A DNA stretch of 47,866 bases from a virus. The stretch is from the IMG/VR virus record IMGVR_UViG_3300009514_000642, positions 1 to 47,866 of that record. The stretch is one strand, 5' to 3'. The notes under the pieces were generated by a model that saw only the letters and a program-made list of their open reading frames with translations, searched no databases and was not told where the DNA came from. This document shows, piece by piece, positions 9,701 through 18,403 of the stretch (position 1 is the stretch's first letter; every line of letters starts with the position of its first letter). The position numbers and the translations under genes are program-made.

Positions 9701-11106
9701 ATACTGGTAGTGGAAATAATAGTCCGGTTCAATTAGGTAGTGGAACCGACACTGTATTTAATCACCTAGCATTTATCTATAATAGAACTCTTGATCAAAC
9801 GACAACTGTTGTCAACGGAAGATATGCTGGATCGACCTTTAATATACTTAGTGGTATAACTACCACAACTTCTGGATTTGCACTAGGTGGTAATAGTATT
9901 GCCCCCGGTGTTGTTGATCCATTTGGAGGTGGCGCTAATACATCTGGGTTATTTGATGATTTTATGATTTTTGATAGAGAATTAACCCTAGCTGAGATTT
10001 CTGGTTTAGCTAGAGATAGTTACAACTATGTAGAATCAGAAGGATCATCATCGACTCTTGTAGGTGCTTATCTTGCCGGTTTAGCAACAGAATCTATATC
10101 AGATCTAGTTGGTGGATTTATCCACGGTTTAGGATCTGAATTTGAAATTGCTGGTGGTTATGTTAGTGGTGTCCAGGGTCAGCTAGATCATATTGGTGGT
10201 TTTGTTCATGGTAAGCTAATTTCTAGCGGTATTGCTGGCGCATGGACACACGGAATGGACCAAGTTAGTGGTTTGCTTGGTGCCTATATGCGAGGTAAAG
10301 ATATAGGTAGTGGCATAATTGGATCTTATATTTTGGGAGGTTGTGAAGACTCGGCTGAATTTGATATTACATTTACTTTTACTATTCTTGCAGCTAAAGA
10401 TTTCGACGCTAGGGTAGGAGTAGAACTTACTAGTTCTAAAGATTTTGATGCACGTATTGCAGTAATTCAAATTACGCAACCGCCATTGTGTTCGATTGTG
10501 TCACCCACAAGCGGATTAGTCATTGACGGAGTACCATATACGCTTACATTACAAGCAAGTGGTATCGCCCAAAATGATAAAAAGATTTCACACGTTCGAT
10601 TTACATGGTCTGATTTTACACCAGCTAATAGTGGAACATTAATTAGTGGTTTATCAAACTCAGGAGTATTTGAGGCTTCACATACATATTGGACGCCTGG
10701 CTTCTTTACGCCTAAAATAGAAATTATTGATGAGTTTGGTTATCGTACCTCGTGCTGTTATCAATTAATGATTGCACCGACTGGTATGGCATCTGGCACT
10801 TTTGCGGCTTTATTACCACAATTAGAATTATTAGTCAATGATTCAGATGGTGGTACGCAGCATGATGTGGATTTCACAACCCTTGCCAGTGGAGCCCCAA
10901 TTGTAATGGACGAACTAGACTTTGCTGATGGTCAAACTACCTTAGTAAATTCTACCGAGATGCCATCATTAGGACCATATTCAGGGATTGTTAGGCAGCA
11001 TACTTATACTATGCCAGGGAACTTCTGTGCTGTTTGGGCTACTAGTGGCACTGAGGGTATTATGACAGATACATTGCGGATAGGAAATGACTTTGAAGGA
11101 TTTTAA
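6745..11106 (+). CDS. Giant multi-domain tail fibre/adhesin with four LamG-like units
   Basis: The ATG at 6745 gives 1453 residues; a TTG 10 codons upstream is possible. Four units begin with the same signature, hydrophobic-GYW or AYWRF-type followed by acidic/Asn residues, near residues 21, 317, 594 and 870. The spacing is regular at about 280-295 residues, and each unit carries further W and F-x-I-x-GW strands typical of concanavalin/LamG jelly rolls. Residues 1105-1199 are seven short glycine repeats. These are followed by two KDFDAR copies and a PKD/Ig-like domain (about 1240-1340) with several cysteines. Such proteins bind glycans or host surface, so a receptor-binding fibre is likely. 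No signal peptide, intramolecular chaperone or lyase motif was seen. Confidence 0.75.
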   Translation: MIDYSVHTDNASLLRTDNPFLVGYWRMGDSLPPEPSLQPVGVNGSGWLTDDSLYRKHLTTKSITTSDFDIVTGLTPYGSNSGLKLQISSSPTNKRIFLPASDVALNRGQLVPSEFNKPSGFTITGWVSVPVATGHRDGHIINMVENPEAMGGGDVFSIAWDGNTASAGHVKFSMRTEAGSNNLIRADQFPTIINSGLFFAARYRNFAPLAPGGESGIMELFVGSHSSGLVLADSQIITSATSVGIAKPSDTEKPLSFGIKAHHDASFINTGAFLPDGAIIDDISFWYMGLSYNQMSHIKESGITVVDRDIQPIPPSNSGLLAYWRFDNNDSADVVGINSNPIYGDRFNLKLSTPGDITPVAGINVDGIPGSGVQINTNSTDFDRSLYLPRNSGFPDMFPAKDRGDFTLIGWHKFASANFKSWIAEWVHEDLIAGSRPNQIMAGQGTFLNNSLFGQGLSEFDASGEIHDVTITSDVLGATADIPKQNEWNLYAGVWDNTNGIMYVVKNARKIIGILEISPSGSNRDRFDVNTPEVKVSFKFLKLINDPQDVIFDEWAMFNRVLSLPEMSGYALSGVQVAAVPSAATTPLFDSPDPRLLGYYGFSVSGSFGNNSPRFEDESYYRHHLDEIVGDFTITNPLEDNFGAGESGSLQILSSGSYLNLAREKLGANFDFSQRELWTKGWSAGMWVNVPSGGTLNFNEHDLFFMGSWNTSGFNQRSWAIATSGGKLSARVSMDSNHYAFVSPSSLSLDVPIFIAMSAIKSEVENGTLIKLHTGISGVTSVSTVASGIVPSFDFDESSDSGLCIFAIPEYANLDGNGSNFAGCPSGTTIQSAFIFAEDIDISGITNIRNAAINKIALIPATVSSTDSNNVSHWKLDFIENTIRDYGKEQNHLTIQGSQNILASSGIHNSGLQIDDFTWLQTEIGKAPVRLDLGSGTSSFTILGWAAIFEDPVDTDKIILAKGGLDGSGYRFLSSNDILQFASDKHTGSGNNSPVQLGSGTDTVFNHLAFIYNRTLDQTTTVVNGRYAGSTFNILSGITTTTSGFALGGNSIAPGVVDPFGGGANTSGLFDDFMIFDRELTLAEISGLARDSYNYVESEGSSSTLVGAYLAGLATESISDLVGGFIHGLGSEFEIAGGYVSGVQGQLDHIGGFVHGKLISSGIAGAWTHGMDQVSGLLGAYMRGKDIGSGIIGSYILGGCEDSAEFDITFTFTILAAKDFDARVGVELTSSKDFDARIAVIQITQPPLCSIVSPTSGLVIDGVPYTLTLQASGIAQNDKKISHVRFTWSDFTPANSGTLISGLSNSGVFEASHTYWTPGFFTPKIEIIDEFGYRTSCCYQLMIAPTGMASGTFAALLPQLELLVNDSDGGTQHDVDFTTLASGAPIVMDELDFADGQTTLVNSTEMPSLGPYSGIVRQHTYTMPGNFCAVWATSGTEGIMTDTLRIGNDFEGF
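10057..10341 (+). repeat. Seven tandem 13-16-residue glycine repeats in the fibre
   Basis: Within the fibre reading frame the pattern [LI]-[VILA]-G-[GAS]-[YFW]-hydrophobic-x-G recurs seven times (for example LVGGFIHG, IGGFVHG, IAGAWTHG, LLGAYMRG, IIGSYILG). Spacers of 5-8 residues end in Ser/Gly. It resembles a glycine-rich beta-prism or helical stalk segment rather than a membrane region, because polar residues recur in every unit. Confidence 0.75.
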
Positions 11107-11108
11107 TT

Positions 11109-13274
11109 ATGGTGGTAAGCTCAGGTGTACGTCCTTATAACTATGAGGCTCAAAATCCATTACGTCTGAGTATTGGTGATATAACGGGTTTTTCAGGTAT
11201 TATTTTTTCTGAGGCTGCATTTAGCATGTTGCATGACCTTAGATTGTTCAATAATCTTAATACAACCACTCCATTTAAAGCTTATATTAATAAAGACGCT
11301 AATAGAATCATTATAATTGAGCCTGACGCCTCGGGAGATGCTTATATTGACAATAGTGGATGTGTTCACTATATTGACTATATCAAAGATTTACGTGAAT
11401 CTATTAGTGGAGTTTTTGCCGCTCATGCTGCCGACTCCGCGCATGCCGCTTTTGCTTTTGAACAACACCATCTGAGAAAACAACATTCCTTATTTCCTGC
11501 CAAGGTCTCTAATATTAGTAACTTTATTCATCATTTACCATCAGTTGGTGTTTTACCTAGTGGCGAAGAATTAGGCACTTCAGGCATTTTTGATATAGAC
11601 ATAGCAGAGATTCAATGGCAACCCACAGTACGCCCAAGCGCACTAAAGAAAACTACCTTTGGACCGGGTGCTACTAATATTCCATTAGCTCCTTTATTTC
11701 CTTTTGTTATTACTGTAGACGGTACTTCTCCTCTTGCTAATACAGATGATGTAAATTTAGCTGACGATCTTGCCATTGATGTTTTTAGTAGCGGTGCCTT
11801 TTTATTGACCGGAGATGTAATTATTGATGGATCTGAAGTTATCCTAATGACAAGTTCGGGAGCAACACCGTCAGCAACTAGTACGTATCAAACTAACGTT
11901 GATGGAGCCCTTTATCCAACACATGCCGGACAAAATGTTACCACTCTTACTACTCCATCAGGTCGTCAAGTTATTTTTGATACTTTTACTTTATCAACAA
12001 CTTTAGAAGAGGGTGTTTATCTTTTAGGTATTGATACTACACCCAGTACAAGTGGTAATATTAGCACATTTCCTGCTAATTATGCTAGCATTAGCGGCTT
12101 TACCAATGATTCTATCTGGGACTCTGAGGGCAAGCTCCTACAACCATTACCAGAAGGAGTATATGTTGCTGATAAACTAATTTTCAAACTTAGTCCCGGC
12201 GGTGAGGGATCCGCTGGCAGAAGTCGCATTACTGGTCGTAAAGCTTATTCTCATATTATTGATAATACTAGAAATATCAACAATAAGGCATTTGCTGGCC
12301 TTGTTTATCAAGACGTTGATGGTACTCCTGCCGCCATAGTTGATACCTATAATCAATTTGTTGATACCTTGCTAGGATTTGGCGTGCCTCGTGAATGTGG
12401 CGGCACACATAATCCTGTTCTAGATGTTAAATCAACAGTTACTCATGCAGAACTAGATCAAACATTAAGTAACGTCGCTTTTATTGACGTTCAAGAAAGC
12501 TTTCGACGCGATCGAAACTTTTTTGAATCTGCTGCGGCTGGAAATATTACTAATTTTGGCCAAGGTGTAGCAAGAGTTTTTCATAATATTTGGACGCCTG
12601 GTGCTTCTAAATTTATGATTACTTCAAATAGAAATGGTGCAGCACGTAATACGTTACGTAGTTATCGATATGAAGTACAAAAATTTATTGAACCTTCTGG
12701 ACCAGTTATTGTTGTTTGTACAACAGACTCATTTTTCCCTGCATCTGATAATATTTTTCATGATATTGATGGATTATGGAATTTTGCTAGAACCAAAAAT
12801 GGTAGGTTAGTCAATGTGGGTGGTAATATATATGTGAATTATTCTGGAAATCGTTTTTTTAAATTAGGTGTCTCATATCGTGACGCGCCCGCATCTTTGA
12901 CCCCTACGCCATGGCGATACCAACCCGGTTTTGGCTATTGGAGAATTAAGCCAATTTCACAGGAAACCAATATTCCAAGCCGTATAACAAATGCTGGTGG
13001 GGCTTCTATTATATTACCTGAATATCTTCCATTTTCAAATAGCGATGTTGTTAGTTCAAACTATCTTGGATCACCATTGGGACAAGGATGGGGGCCAGTA
13101 GTTTATGATTTTGCAAATGATTTAAATTATTTTTATATTGAACTGAAACAAACTTTTATTGGTCATAGGTACTGGTTTTGTACAATGACTAATGATTTTC
13201 AGGTTATTAAAGCAGTACCAGTTGATAGTGACGATCTTTTAATAACAGCAAATATTGGTATCTTAACGCTTTAG
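11109..13274 (+). CDS. Large beta-rich virion protein, 721 aa
   Basis: The product is 721 residues and starts two bases after the fibre stop. It is rich in Ser, Gly, Thr, Asn and aromatic residues. An early stretch around residues 100-125 is Ala/His-rich (AAHAADSAHAAFAFEQHH), a possible helical linker. The rest alternates strands and loops, with PSG and TSG turns that are shared in style with the neighbouring structural proteins. No enzymatic motif was recognised. Position between the fibre and baseplate candidates suggests another tail-tip, fibre or baseplate protein. Confidence 0.6.
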   Translation: MVVSSGVRPYNYEAQNPLRLSIGDITGFSGIIFSEAAFSMLHDLRLFNNLNTTTPFKAYINKDANRIIIIEPDASGDAYIDNSGCVHYIDYIKDLRESISGVFAAHAADSAHAAFAFEQHHLRKQHSLFPAKVSNISNFIHHLPSVGVLPSGEELGTSGIFDIDIAEIQWQPTVRPSALKKTTFGPGATNIPLAPLFPFVITVDGTSPLANTDDVNLADDLAIDVFSSGAFLLTGDVIIDGSEVILMTSSGATPSATSTYQTNVDGALYPTHAGQNVTTLTTPSGRQVIFDTFTLSTTLEEGVYLLGIDTTPSTSGNISTFPANYASISGFTNDSIWDSEGKLLQPLPEGVYVADKLIFKLSPGGEGSAGRSRITGRKAYSHIIDNTRNINNKAFAGLVYQDVDGTPAAIVDTYNQFVDTLLGFGVPRECGGTHNPVLDVKSTVTHAELDQTLSNVAFIDVQESFRRDRNFFESAAAGNITNFGQGVARVFHNIWTPGASKFMITSNRNGAARNTLRSYRYEVQKFIEPSGPVIVVCTTDSFFPASDNIFHDIDGLWNFARTKNGRLVNVGGNIYVNYSGNRFFKLGVSYRDAPASLTPTPWRYQPGFGYWRIKPISQETNIPSRITNAGGASIILPEYLPFSNSDVVSSNYLGSPLGQGWGPVVYDFANDLNYFYIELKQTFIGHRYWFCTMTNDFQVIKAVPVDSDDLLITANIGILTL

Positions 13275-13285
13275 TGTATAACAAT
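13270..13285 (+). promoter_or_regulatory. Second TTTAGTGTAT motif, candidate promoter
   Basis: TTTAGTGTAT overlaps the stop codon of the 721-residue gene and continues AACAAT. It repeats the motif at 5930-5939, and both precede structural genes with 40-60-base leaders. Only two copies were found, so this remains tentative. Confidence 0.3.
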
Positions 13286-13328
13286 AATAGAACTTAATTC
13301 CTTTAACTTATGTATAGGGAGATAAAAA

Positions 13329-13979
13329 TTGGTTAATAACGTATCATTTATCGCACCTAGTGGCGCTCCAGCCGGTGGTTATGCCATGGAGTCACTAGAA
13401 GTTCCGGGCAATATTAGTGGTGCAAATCGTATAGGATTTTTCAATACTGGTGGTCCTGAGGGTGTTCCATTTGCCATCATTTTGAATACTTACCAGAATC
13501 GCACGTTTATTACTAATGCTTCTGGTCTTAATTTGGGTCAAGCCCCCTATGGAGTAGTGGGCAGTGGTCGACTCCTGAATGGTAAATTTGTTACTGATTC
13601 TACTGCACAACTAGAAAGCAATCCTGTCGTTAATGTTTCTGATGTTCCTATTGAAAGTGGTACAATTCTTATTAGATTCACACCTTCAGGCACTGCTATG
13701 ACACAAAATGCGGTTTTGCGTTGTGTGCAGCTCAATGCCTCTAGTGGTGTTGATGATCAAGAAGCAATTGTCAGTGATATTGAAGTTCGTGCCTTTGAGG
13801 CTGGTGCTGACTCTAGTTGGACCGCCATTGGTGGGAGCGCGCTTTCTAATTCTCTTGCATTCAATGACCATGATATTGCTGATACTATACATGATTTTTA
13901 TCCAGTATTATCAGTATCACCAACTGCTATTGGTGAAAGAACTGATTTTGGGTTCTTATTTATTGTAGAATTTCTATAA
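13329..13979 (+). CDS. Beta-rich structural protein with TTG start, 216 aa
   Basis: The start is TTG at 13329. AGGGAG lies 8 bases upstream, while the first in-frame ATG is 18 codons downstream without a comparable site, so TTG initiation is favoured. The 216-residue product is Ser/Gly/Val-rich, contains the PSGAPAGG turn near its N-terminus, and is probably a virion beta-sandwich protein. It has a 54-base leader of its own and ends one base before the next ATG. Function not recognised. Confidence 0.6.
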   Translation: MVNNVSFIAPSGAPAGGYAMESLEVPGNISGANRIGFFNTGGPEGVPFAIILNTYQNRTFITNASGLNLGQAPYGVVGSGRLLNGKFVTDSTAQLESNPVVNVSDVPIESGTILIRFTPSGTAMTQNAVLRCVQLNASSGVDDQEAIVSDIEVRAFEAGADSSWTAIGGSALSNSLAFNDHDIADTIHDFYPVLSVSPTAIGERTDFGFLFIVEFL

Positions 13980-13980
13980 A

Positions 13981-14448
13981 ATGGCAACGATACAAGAAAT
14001 TTATGAATGGGCCAATATTGCCGCTGAGTATCATTTAGCCACGTTTATCAATCATAGCGCCGAATCATCTAAATGGGTAGCATCACTATCATGCGGTTTG
14101 ACCATTTTTGATAATGGATATTATGATAATCAATCGGCTTGGTTAAGATTGAAAACTTTTTGTGAAGAACAGCAATTACAAATTACCCAGCTAAGATTAC
14201 AACATGATGGTATTACTCTTAATACTAAATATAAAGCTGATGGCTATTTCTTTTCTAAAAGAGTAGAAACTCTACTTAATTATTCTACTGGTATTATTAA
14301 TGTATTTGCCATCGGTGTTGGTTATTTAGATGGAGAGGATTTATATATTACTTGGATTTATCCAAATAATATACGACGAGAGGTTAGAAATTTAAAACAG
14401 CAGCATAAAAAACATTTCAATCTAGTAAATACAATTATTTACTCTTGA
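13981..14448 (+). CDS. Unrecognised small structural-region protein, 155 aa
   Basis: The ATG follows the previous stop by one base, suggesting coupling. The 155-residue product has a helical N-terminus (QEIYEWANIAAEYHL), a central mixed region and a basic C-terminal helix (RREVRNLKQQHKKH). No cysteine cluster, membrane segment or known motif was seen. Its place between virion genes suggests a small tail or assembly component; the evidence is positional only. Confidence 0.55.
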   Translation: MATIQEIYEWANIAAEYHLATFINHSAESSKWVASLSCGLTIFDNGYYDNQSAWLRLKTFCEEQQLQITQLRLQHDGITLNTKYKADGYFFSKRVETLLNYSTGIINVFAIGVGYLDGEDLYITWIYPNNIRREVRNLKQQHKKHFNLVNTIIYS

Positions 14449-14464
14449 GATAAATATAACTCAT

Positions 14465-17400
14465 ATGTCATCGAACATTTTTGGTACTACAGTTAACGTA
14501 GACGGATTAGGATTAGGTAATTGTCAACCAGTTATTGCTTTTCCTAGTGGTCAAATTGCAGCCGGTCAACCAGGCAGAGATCTAGAAGCAATATTAATTC
14601 AGATTAATGCACAATTTGGTTTTAATACACAACCTCATACATTTAATACTTCCTGGGTGCCCACACGAGATGACCCTGAGGCATTTCATGGTGCAAGTGG
14701 ACAGGCCCCATCTGTAGGTACAACCATTGGATTTACTATTGATGAATTTCTCGTTAGTGGTGAAATTATCCATTCAGAATATAATGTTACCAATAATGGT
14801 GGCACTATTCTAAATATCAATATTCGTGACACTAGGTCGTGTCTTGACGCTATTAAGATTATTACTGAAGATCTAGGTAATAATCCCGGTTCTGGTGTTA
14901 TTTCTGTTGCTCGCGGTACACGTATTACTAAGGGATTTACAGATATTAATGGCAATGTTTCAGAGGTCAAGTTTCAAGAATATCGCAAAATACTTGAGCA
15001 AGGCGCAACATACCCTCAGATTCTAGATGCAATTCAATTAGCAATTGATGAAGGAGAAATTTCATTTGATCTTAACAAGATTCCAACTAAACAACAATTA
15101 GAAGCTAATTTAGGCGGTGACGCTTCAGCTATTCGTTTTCAATTTAAGGGCTCGCCCTTAACTGAAGTGATTACTCGTGTTTTGGAGTCCTCGGCATATG
15201 ACTGGTATTGGAGTATGTCTGAGCAAAAAGTACAACTGATTAATCGCAAGATTGCATTTACACTTGCAGAAAATGACCTTCTTGATATTGTTTCGTCTTT
15301 AGGCGCATCTAGTGGTCTTGATCAAACTATACGTATAGCATATGGTGATGATTTAGTTACACAACCACGTCGTGTTAGATTGTTGGGTGCTCATCAAGAA
15401 GGATGGATCAATTCTCCACTACTTGGACTTATTGATGGTATAGATACACCGTCATCTGGTGTTGTTTTTATGCCAGCTTGGCATAATTTTACCGTACAAT
15501 TTACTGATGCGGCTGGTATTTTGCGTAGCTATACACCTAGTGATTTGGAGTTGCAAGCTGCGCTCAAGGGTATTGAACACTGGACGTATTTTAAAAGATA
15601 TCAAACCGCTCCTCTTAATCTTACCCTTGAATCTCCTGGATTTGGTTTATCTCCTGATGCTGGCAGTATTGCTGCTCAACATGTTGATTTTCAAAGCCGC
15701 ATTGATCCAGCGCGCCCCATTGCGTCTTTAGGTGGCAATGAATCAGGTCAATTTCGATTAATTAATAATCGTCGTGATGCTAATCAAAATTGGGTAATCA
15801 ATTTCTTTAATCGTGTACAAGATCATGCTAATCGTTTCTTTGGTCGAGCATATATTGCATCAGGTATCTTAGCTAATGAAGTATCTGGTGCATTTACAGT
15901 TGCTAATCAGGCATGGGGGAATGTTGAAAACCAGGTTGAAGGTCAAACCATTAGTGTTGCAGGTTCTAGTGGTTTATTTGTTGACAACTATGAGATTAAT
16001 CGTGACCTAGGCCCGTTAGCACCATTTAAGGGCTCGGATAACAAAATTGCTTCTTATTGTGTATTACCGGCTGGTACGGTTTATGGTCCAGATGGTGAAG
16101 ATCCACCAGCTAGTTTTGGCTCATGGACCGAAGACTTCTTTTTTGCTATTGATCCTATTACAGGAACTATTGCAGAAGGTGGCTTAACCACAGCTCAAGG
16201 GGCTTCCACTAGCGGTCATCGTACTCGTACGGGCGAACATTATGTGCCGATTAGATTAATCGAAGTTGGACAATTATCAATTGACCCCCGCGATCCCCTT
16301 GCCGCCTTTGAATCATACCCTGAAGGAACCGTGCTTGCCGAACTTCCCATTATGGCTAGCTCAGGCTTAAGTCCCAATACAGTTTTTAAAAATCTTGTTA
16401 CATTAACCGAGACTGCATTAGAAACCGAAGTTCCAGGACCAATAGATATTCTTGATCCTGGTATTCTTGTTGAACCTTATAATGTATTATCAGGAGTTGC
16501 CATACCTGTTATTTTTACTAAACGATATGGTATGGACTTTCCATCTGAATGGGCTAGTGGTACTCTTCAAACTGTTTGTGATAACGAAGTAGTTGTAATA
16601 GATGATCAATTTGCACCCTGGAACTTTCCACCACAAGGACGAACAACATCTGTTCAGTTGATGGAAGATCGCGCTTTTCGCCGTCTTCAAGGATTAATTG
16701 CGCCTGCTGCTAATTCACAATTTGCCCAAATTGAAATTGTTGGTTTACCCAAGATCTCCTTTGATGCATTTTCAAATCAAACCCCAGATATTAATGGCAA
16801 TATTGGTATTCGTAATCATGGTGTTACAAATATTAACTTTAGTTTAGGCACTAATGGTATTCGTAGTACATATCGTATAGCAAGCTTTTTTGCTGAATTT
16901 GGTGAAGATCCTCCTTTGGCAAAAAGCCCACGTGCAATTTTGAATGGTATTATTACACCAATTGATACACAGATAGGCAAAATAGGTGAAGGTAATTCAA
17001 ACCGTCAACGACCAACTCCACCCAATATTCCTTTTGTAGGTCGTGTCACCGGTCAAGGTGAAACGACCCGCCGCGCTACTATTACTGAAGTTAACTTTGC
17101 ATTAACATTTTCTGATACCCCTGATGCCGGTACTCAAGAGCGTTATCGTGGTCGTACACAACAACAATATACCGTTCCTCCCAAAATTGCCGGTAGTATT
17201 GATCCAGATTTTGAAAATGCTGCTGGGCAAGGTGGCGCAGTATGCATTGATGGATTTTTAAATTTAGGCGACGAGGCGGTCTATCATGTTAATGAATTTA
17301 GATTACCTGGTCAATCTCGTGCAGTTCAACGTTTTTGGACCGGTGGCCGTCCTTTTGCTAATGCAACAATTGTAGAAGTTATTGAAGTAGGTACAACAAG

Positions 17401-17875
17401 TTCAGTATTTAATGTAGCAATTGAAAACACTGACCCGTTACGTAAACTCGTTGATGTACCGCTTTTAAATGGCGTGATTAGCGTAGGTGATAAAACCACT
17501 CTTGCTACACAAGCCAATGCACCAGTAATTTTGTCTAGACCAACGTCTGAGTTAACTATTGATGGCGTATTTCTTAATCCTGGTGGAGGCTCAACATCTA
17601 TACCAGTTCAGGTAGTCTCAATAACTAATCCGGGGACGTCGGGTGCTTTAGTTAATGTTCAAGGACTTACTGACAATGGCGACGTCAATACCGCTGCGTC
17701 AATTGTAAGCGGATTAGTACCAATACCCTTTCCTCATTTTATTATTGTAGGTGATAAGGGCACGTTTTTTCAGGCTTCGGTTTTAAATACTAATCCTACC
17801 ACGCCTGGGGATGGGTCAACGGCAACAACTAAATTCTTCGTGAGTAACCGACAGAATTTTGTGCGTTTCACATAA
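14465..17875 (+). CDS. Large tail/baseplate hub-like protein, 1136 aa
   Basis: The product is 1136 residues. An N-terminal region (about 1-300) has short beta strands and a segment near 225-260 (L-x-E-V-I-T-R-V-L-E-S-S then YDWYWSMSEQKVQLI) that resembles hub or tail-tip proteins which build a binding module from successive strands. The C-terminal half includes GVTNINFSLG-x-x-G-I-x-S-TYR followed by FFAEFG, a pattern I associate with large-phage virion proteins. No lysozyme or peptidase motif is evident. It is the last gene of the structural block, followed by a promoter. A baseplate hub or tail-associated role is inferred from size, composition and order. Confidence 0.55.
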   Translation: MSSNIFGTTVNVDGLGLGNCQPVIAFPSGQIAAGQPGRDLEAILIQINAQFGFNTQPHTFNTSWVPTRDDPEAFHGASGQAPSVGTTIGFTIDEFLVSGEIIHSEYNVTNNGGTILNINIRDTRSCLDAIKIITEDLGNNPGSGVISVARGTRITKGFTDINGNVSEVKFQEYRKILEQGATYPQILDAIQLAIDEGEISFDLNKIPTKQQLEANLGGDASAIRFQFKGSPLTEVITRVLESSAYDWYWSMSEQKVQLINRKIAFTLAENDLLDIVSSLGASSGLDQTIRIAYGDDLVTQPRRVRLLGAHQEGWINSPLLGLIDGIDTPSSGVVFMPAWHNFTVQFTDAAGILRSYTPSDLELQAALKGIEHWTYFKRYQTAPLNLTLESPGFGLSPDAGSIAAQHVDFQSRIDPARPIASLGGNESGQFRLINNRRDANQNWVINFFNRVQDHANRFFGRAYIASGILANEVSGAFTVANQAWGNVENQVEGQTISVAGSSGLFVDNYEINRDLGPLAPFKGSDNKIASYCVLPAGTVYGPDGEDPPASFGSWTEDFFFAIDPITGTIAEGGLTTAQGASTSGHRTRTGEHYVPIRLIEVGQLSIDPRDPLAAFESYPEGTVLAELPIMASSGLSPNTVFKNLVTLTETALETEVPGPIDILDPGILVEPYNVLSGVAIPVIFTKRYGMDFPSEWASGTLQTVCDNEVVVIDDQFAPWNFPPQGRTTSVQLMEDRAFRRLQGLIAPAANSQFAQIEIVGLPKISFDAFSNQTPDINGNIGIRNHGVTNINFSLGTNGIRSTYRIASFFAEFGEDPPLAKSPRAILNGIITPIDTQIGKIGEGNSNRQRPTPPNIPFVGRVTGQGETTRRATITEVNFALTFSDTPDAGTQERYRGRTQQQYTVPPKIAGSIDPDFENAAGQGGAVCIDGFLNLGDEAVYHVNEFRLPGQSRAVQRFWTGGRPFANATIVEVIEVGTTSSVFNVAIENTDPLRKLVDVPLLNGVISVGDKTTLATQANAPVILSRPTSELTIDGVFLNPGGGSTSIPVQVVSITNPGTSGALVNVQGLTDNGDVNTAASIVSGLVPIPFPHFIIVGDKGTFFQASVLNTNPTTPGDGSTATTKFFVSNRQNFVRFT

Positions 17876-17882
17876 TTTTTAA

Positions 17883-17940
17883 ATTTTGCGGACGAAAACA
17901 TCTTCTAGGCACATAATAAAGAAGAAAGGAACCGCAAAAT
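17883..17940 (+). promoter_or_regulatory. Inverted repeat enclosing promoter and start codon
   Basis: ATTTTGCGG (17883-17891) and CCGCAAAAT (17932-17940) are perfect 9-base inverted repeats. They enclose the candidate promoter and the ribosome-binding site, and the right arm includes the first two bases of the ATG at 17939. The left arm overlaps the putative -35 box. It could be a two-arm operator. An RNA hairpin seems less likely, because the left arm would be upstream of a start at about 17924. Confidence 0.45.
17890..17919 (+). promoter_or_regulatory. Candidate phage promoter, copy 1 (GGACGA-N16-CATAAT)
   Basis: GGACGA (17890-17895), 16 bases, then CATAAT (17912-17917). The 16-mer TCTAGGCACATAATAA is identical at 29178-29193, and the GGACGA box has exactly the same spacing there. 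The geometry matches a sigma-70-type -35/-10 arrangement with an unusual -35. It heads the replication block, with AGGA upstream of the ATG at 17939. Confidence 0.65.
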
Positions 17941-18403
17941 GACCAAGTATCAAAGTCCCAGCACGCCCATGGTATCGCATGATTTGATAAACTTCATCAC
18001 TGAGGCGATTCTCATCAACCGTTATGATGTCCTGCCAGAAGCGTCTTGGCGCAAGGGACGCCCCCTAGCTCAGGAATGGGGTAAGCTGGTAACGAAAGTT
18101 AAACGCATCATTAAGACTCTAGATGTTCAGCCAGAACAATTAGCGTGGTATGTTCAATTTTTTAAGATCACCGACTTAGACTATAAAGATTTTGGGTTAT
18201 TGCGGTGGAAGGTTCAACGTTATTTTAAGTGGTGTCAGATCGATAAGTTTGTGGATTATTATATTCAGTTACATACGATACGTATAAGTCAATTAGAATC
18301 TAATGATTACGCAGAGGCAACCCAGGGTTATAAAACCAAAACATCAAGTAAGAATCGTCAAAAAACGTTAAGTGACATTTTAAAGGAACTAGAGGATGGC
18401 TAG
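17939..18403 (+). CDS. First gene of the replication block, unknown 154-aa protein
   Basis: The product is 154 residues, mostly helical and rich in Trp, Tyr and Lys, with a polar Lys/Thr/Ser-rich region before a C-terminal helix ending KELEDG. No cysteine pairs or NTPase motifs were seen. AGGA lies 7 bases before the ATG, and the last 8 bases overlap the recA-like gene, so the two are translationally coupled. Being first behind the promoter and coupled to a recombinase suggests a recombination mediator, loader or early regulator. That is inference from position; the sequence alone does not identify it. Confidence 0.6.
   Translation: MTKYQSPSTPMVSHDLINFITEAILINRYDVLPEASWRKGRPLAQEWGKLVTKVKRIIKTLDVQPEQLAWYVQFFKITDLDYKDFGLLRWKVQRYFKWCQIDKFVDYYIQLHTIRISQLESNDYAEATQGYKTKTSSKNRQKTLSDILKELEDG

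Noticed and set aside
10057-10341. Glycine/hydrophobic region as membrane helices or holin-like segment
   Set aside because: Polar residues and His/Asp/Glu recur in each 13-16-residue unit, so no run is long enough for a membrane helix; a repeat stalk is a better explanation.
15459-15731. Hydrophobic 90-residue frame as a membrane protein gene
   Set aside because: It lies in another frame of the 1136-residue gene, has no ribosome site, and its leucine richness is the usual product of frame-shifted AT-rich coding sequence.
17876-17890. Terminator after the large baseplate-like gene
   Set aside because: T-rich sequence is present, but no GC stem precedes it, so no intrinsic terminator could be supported.
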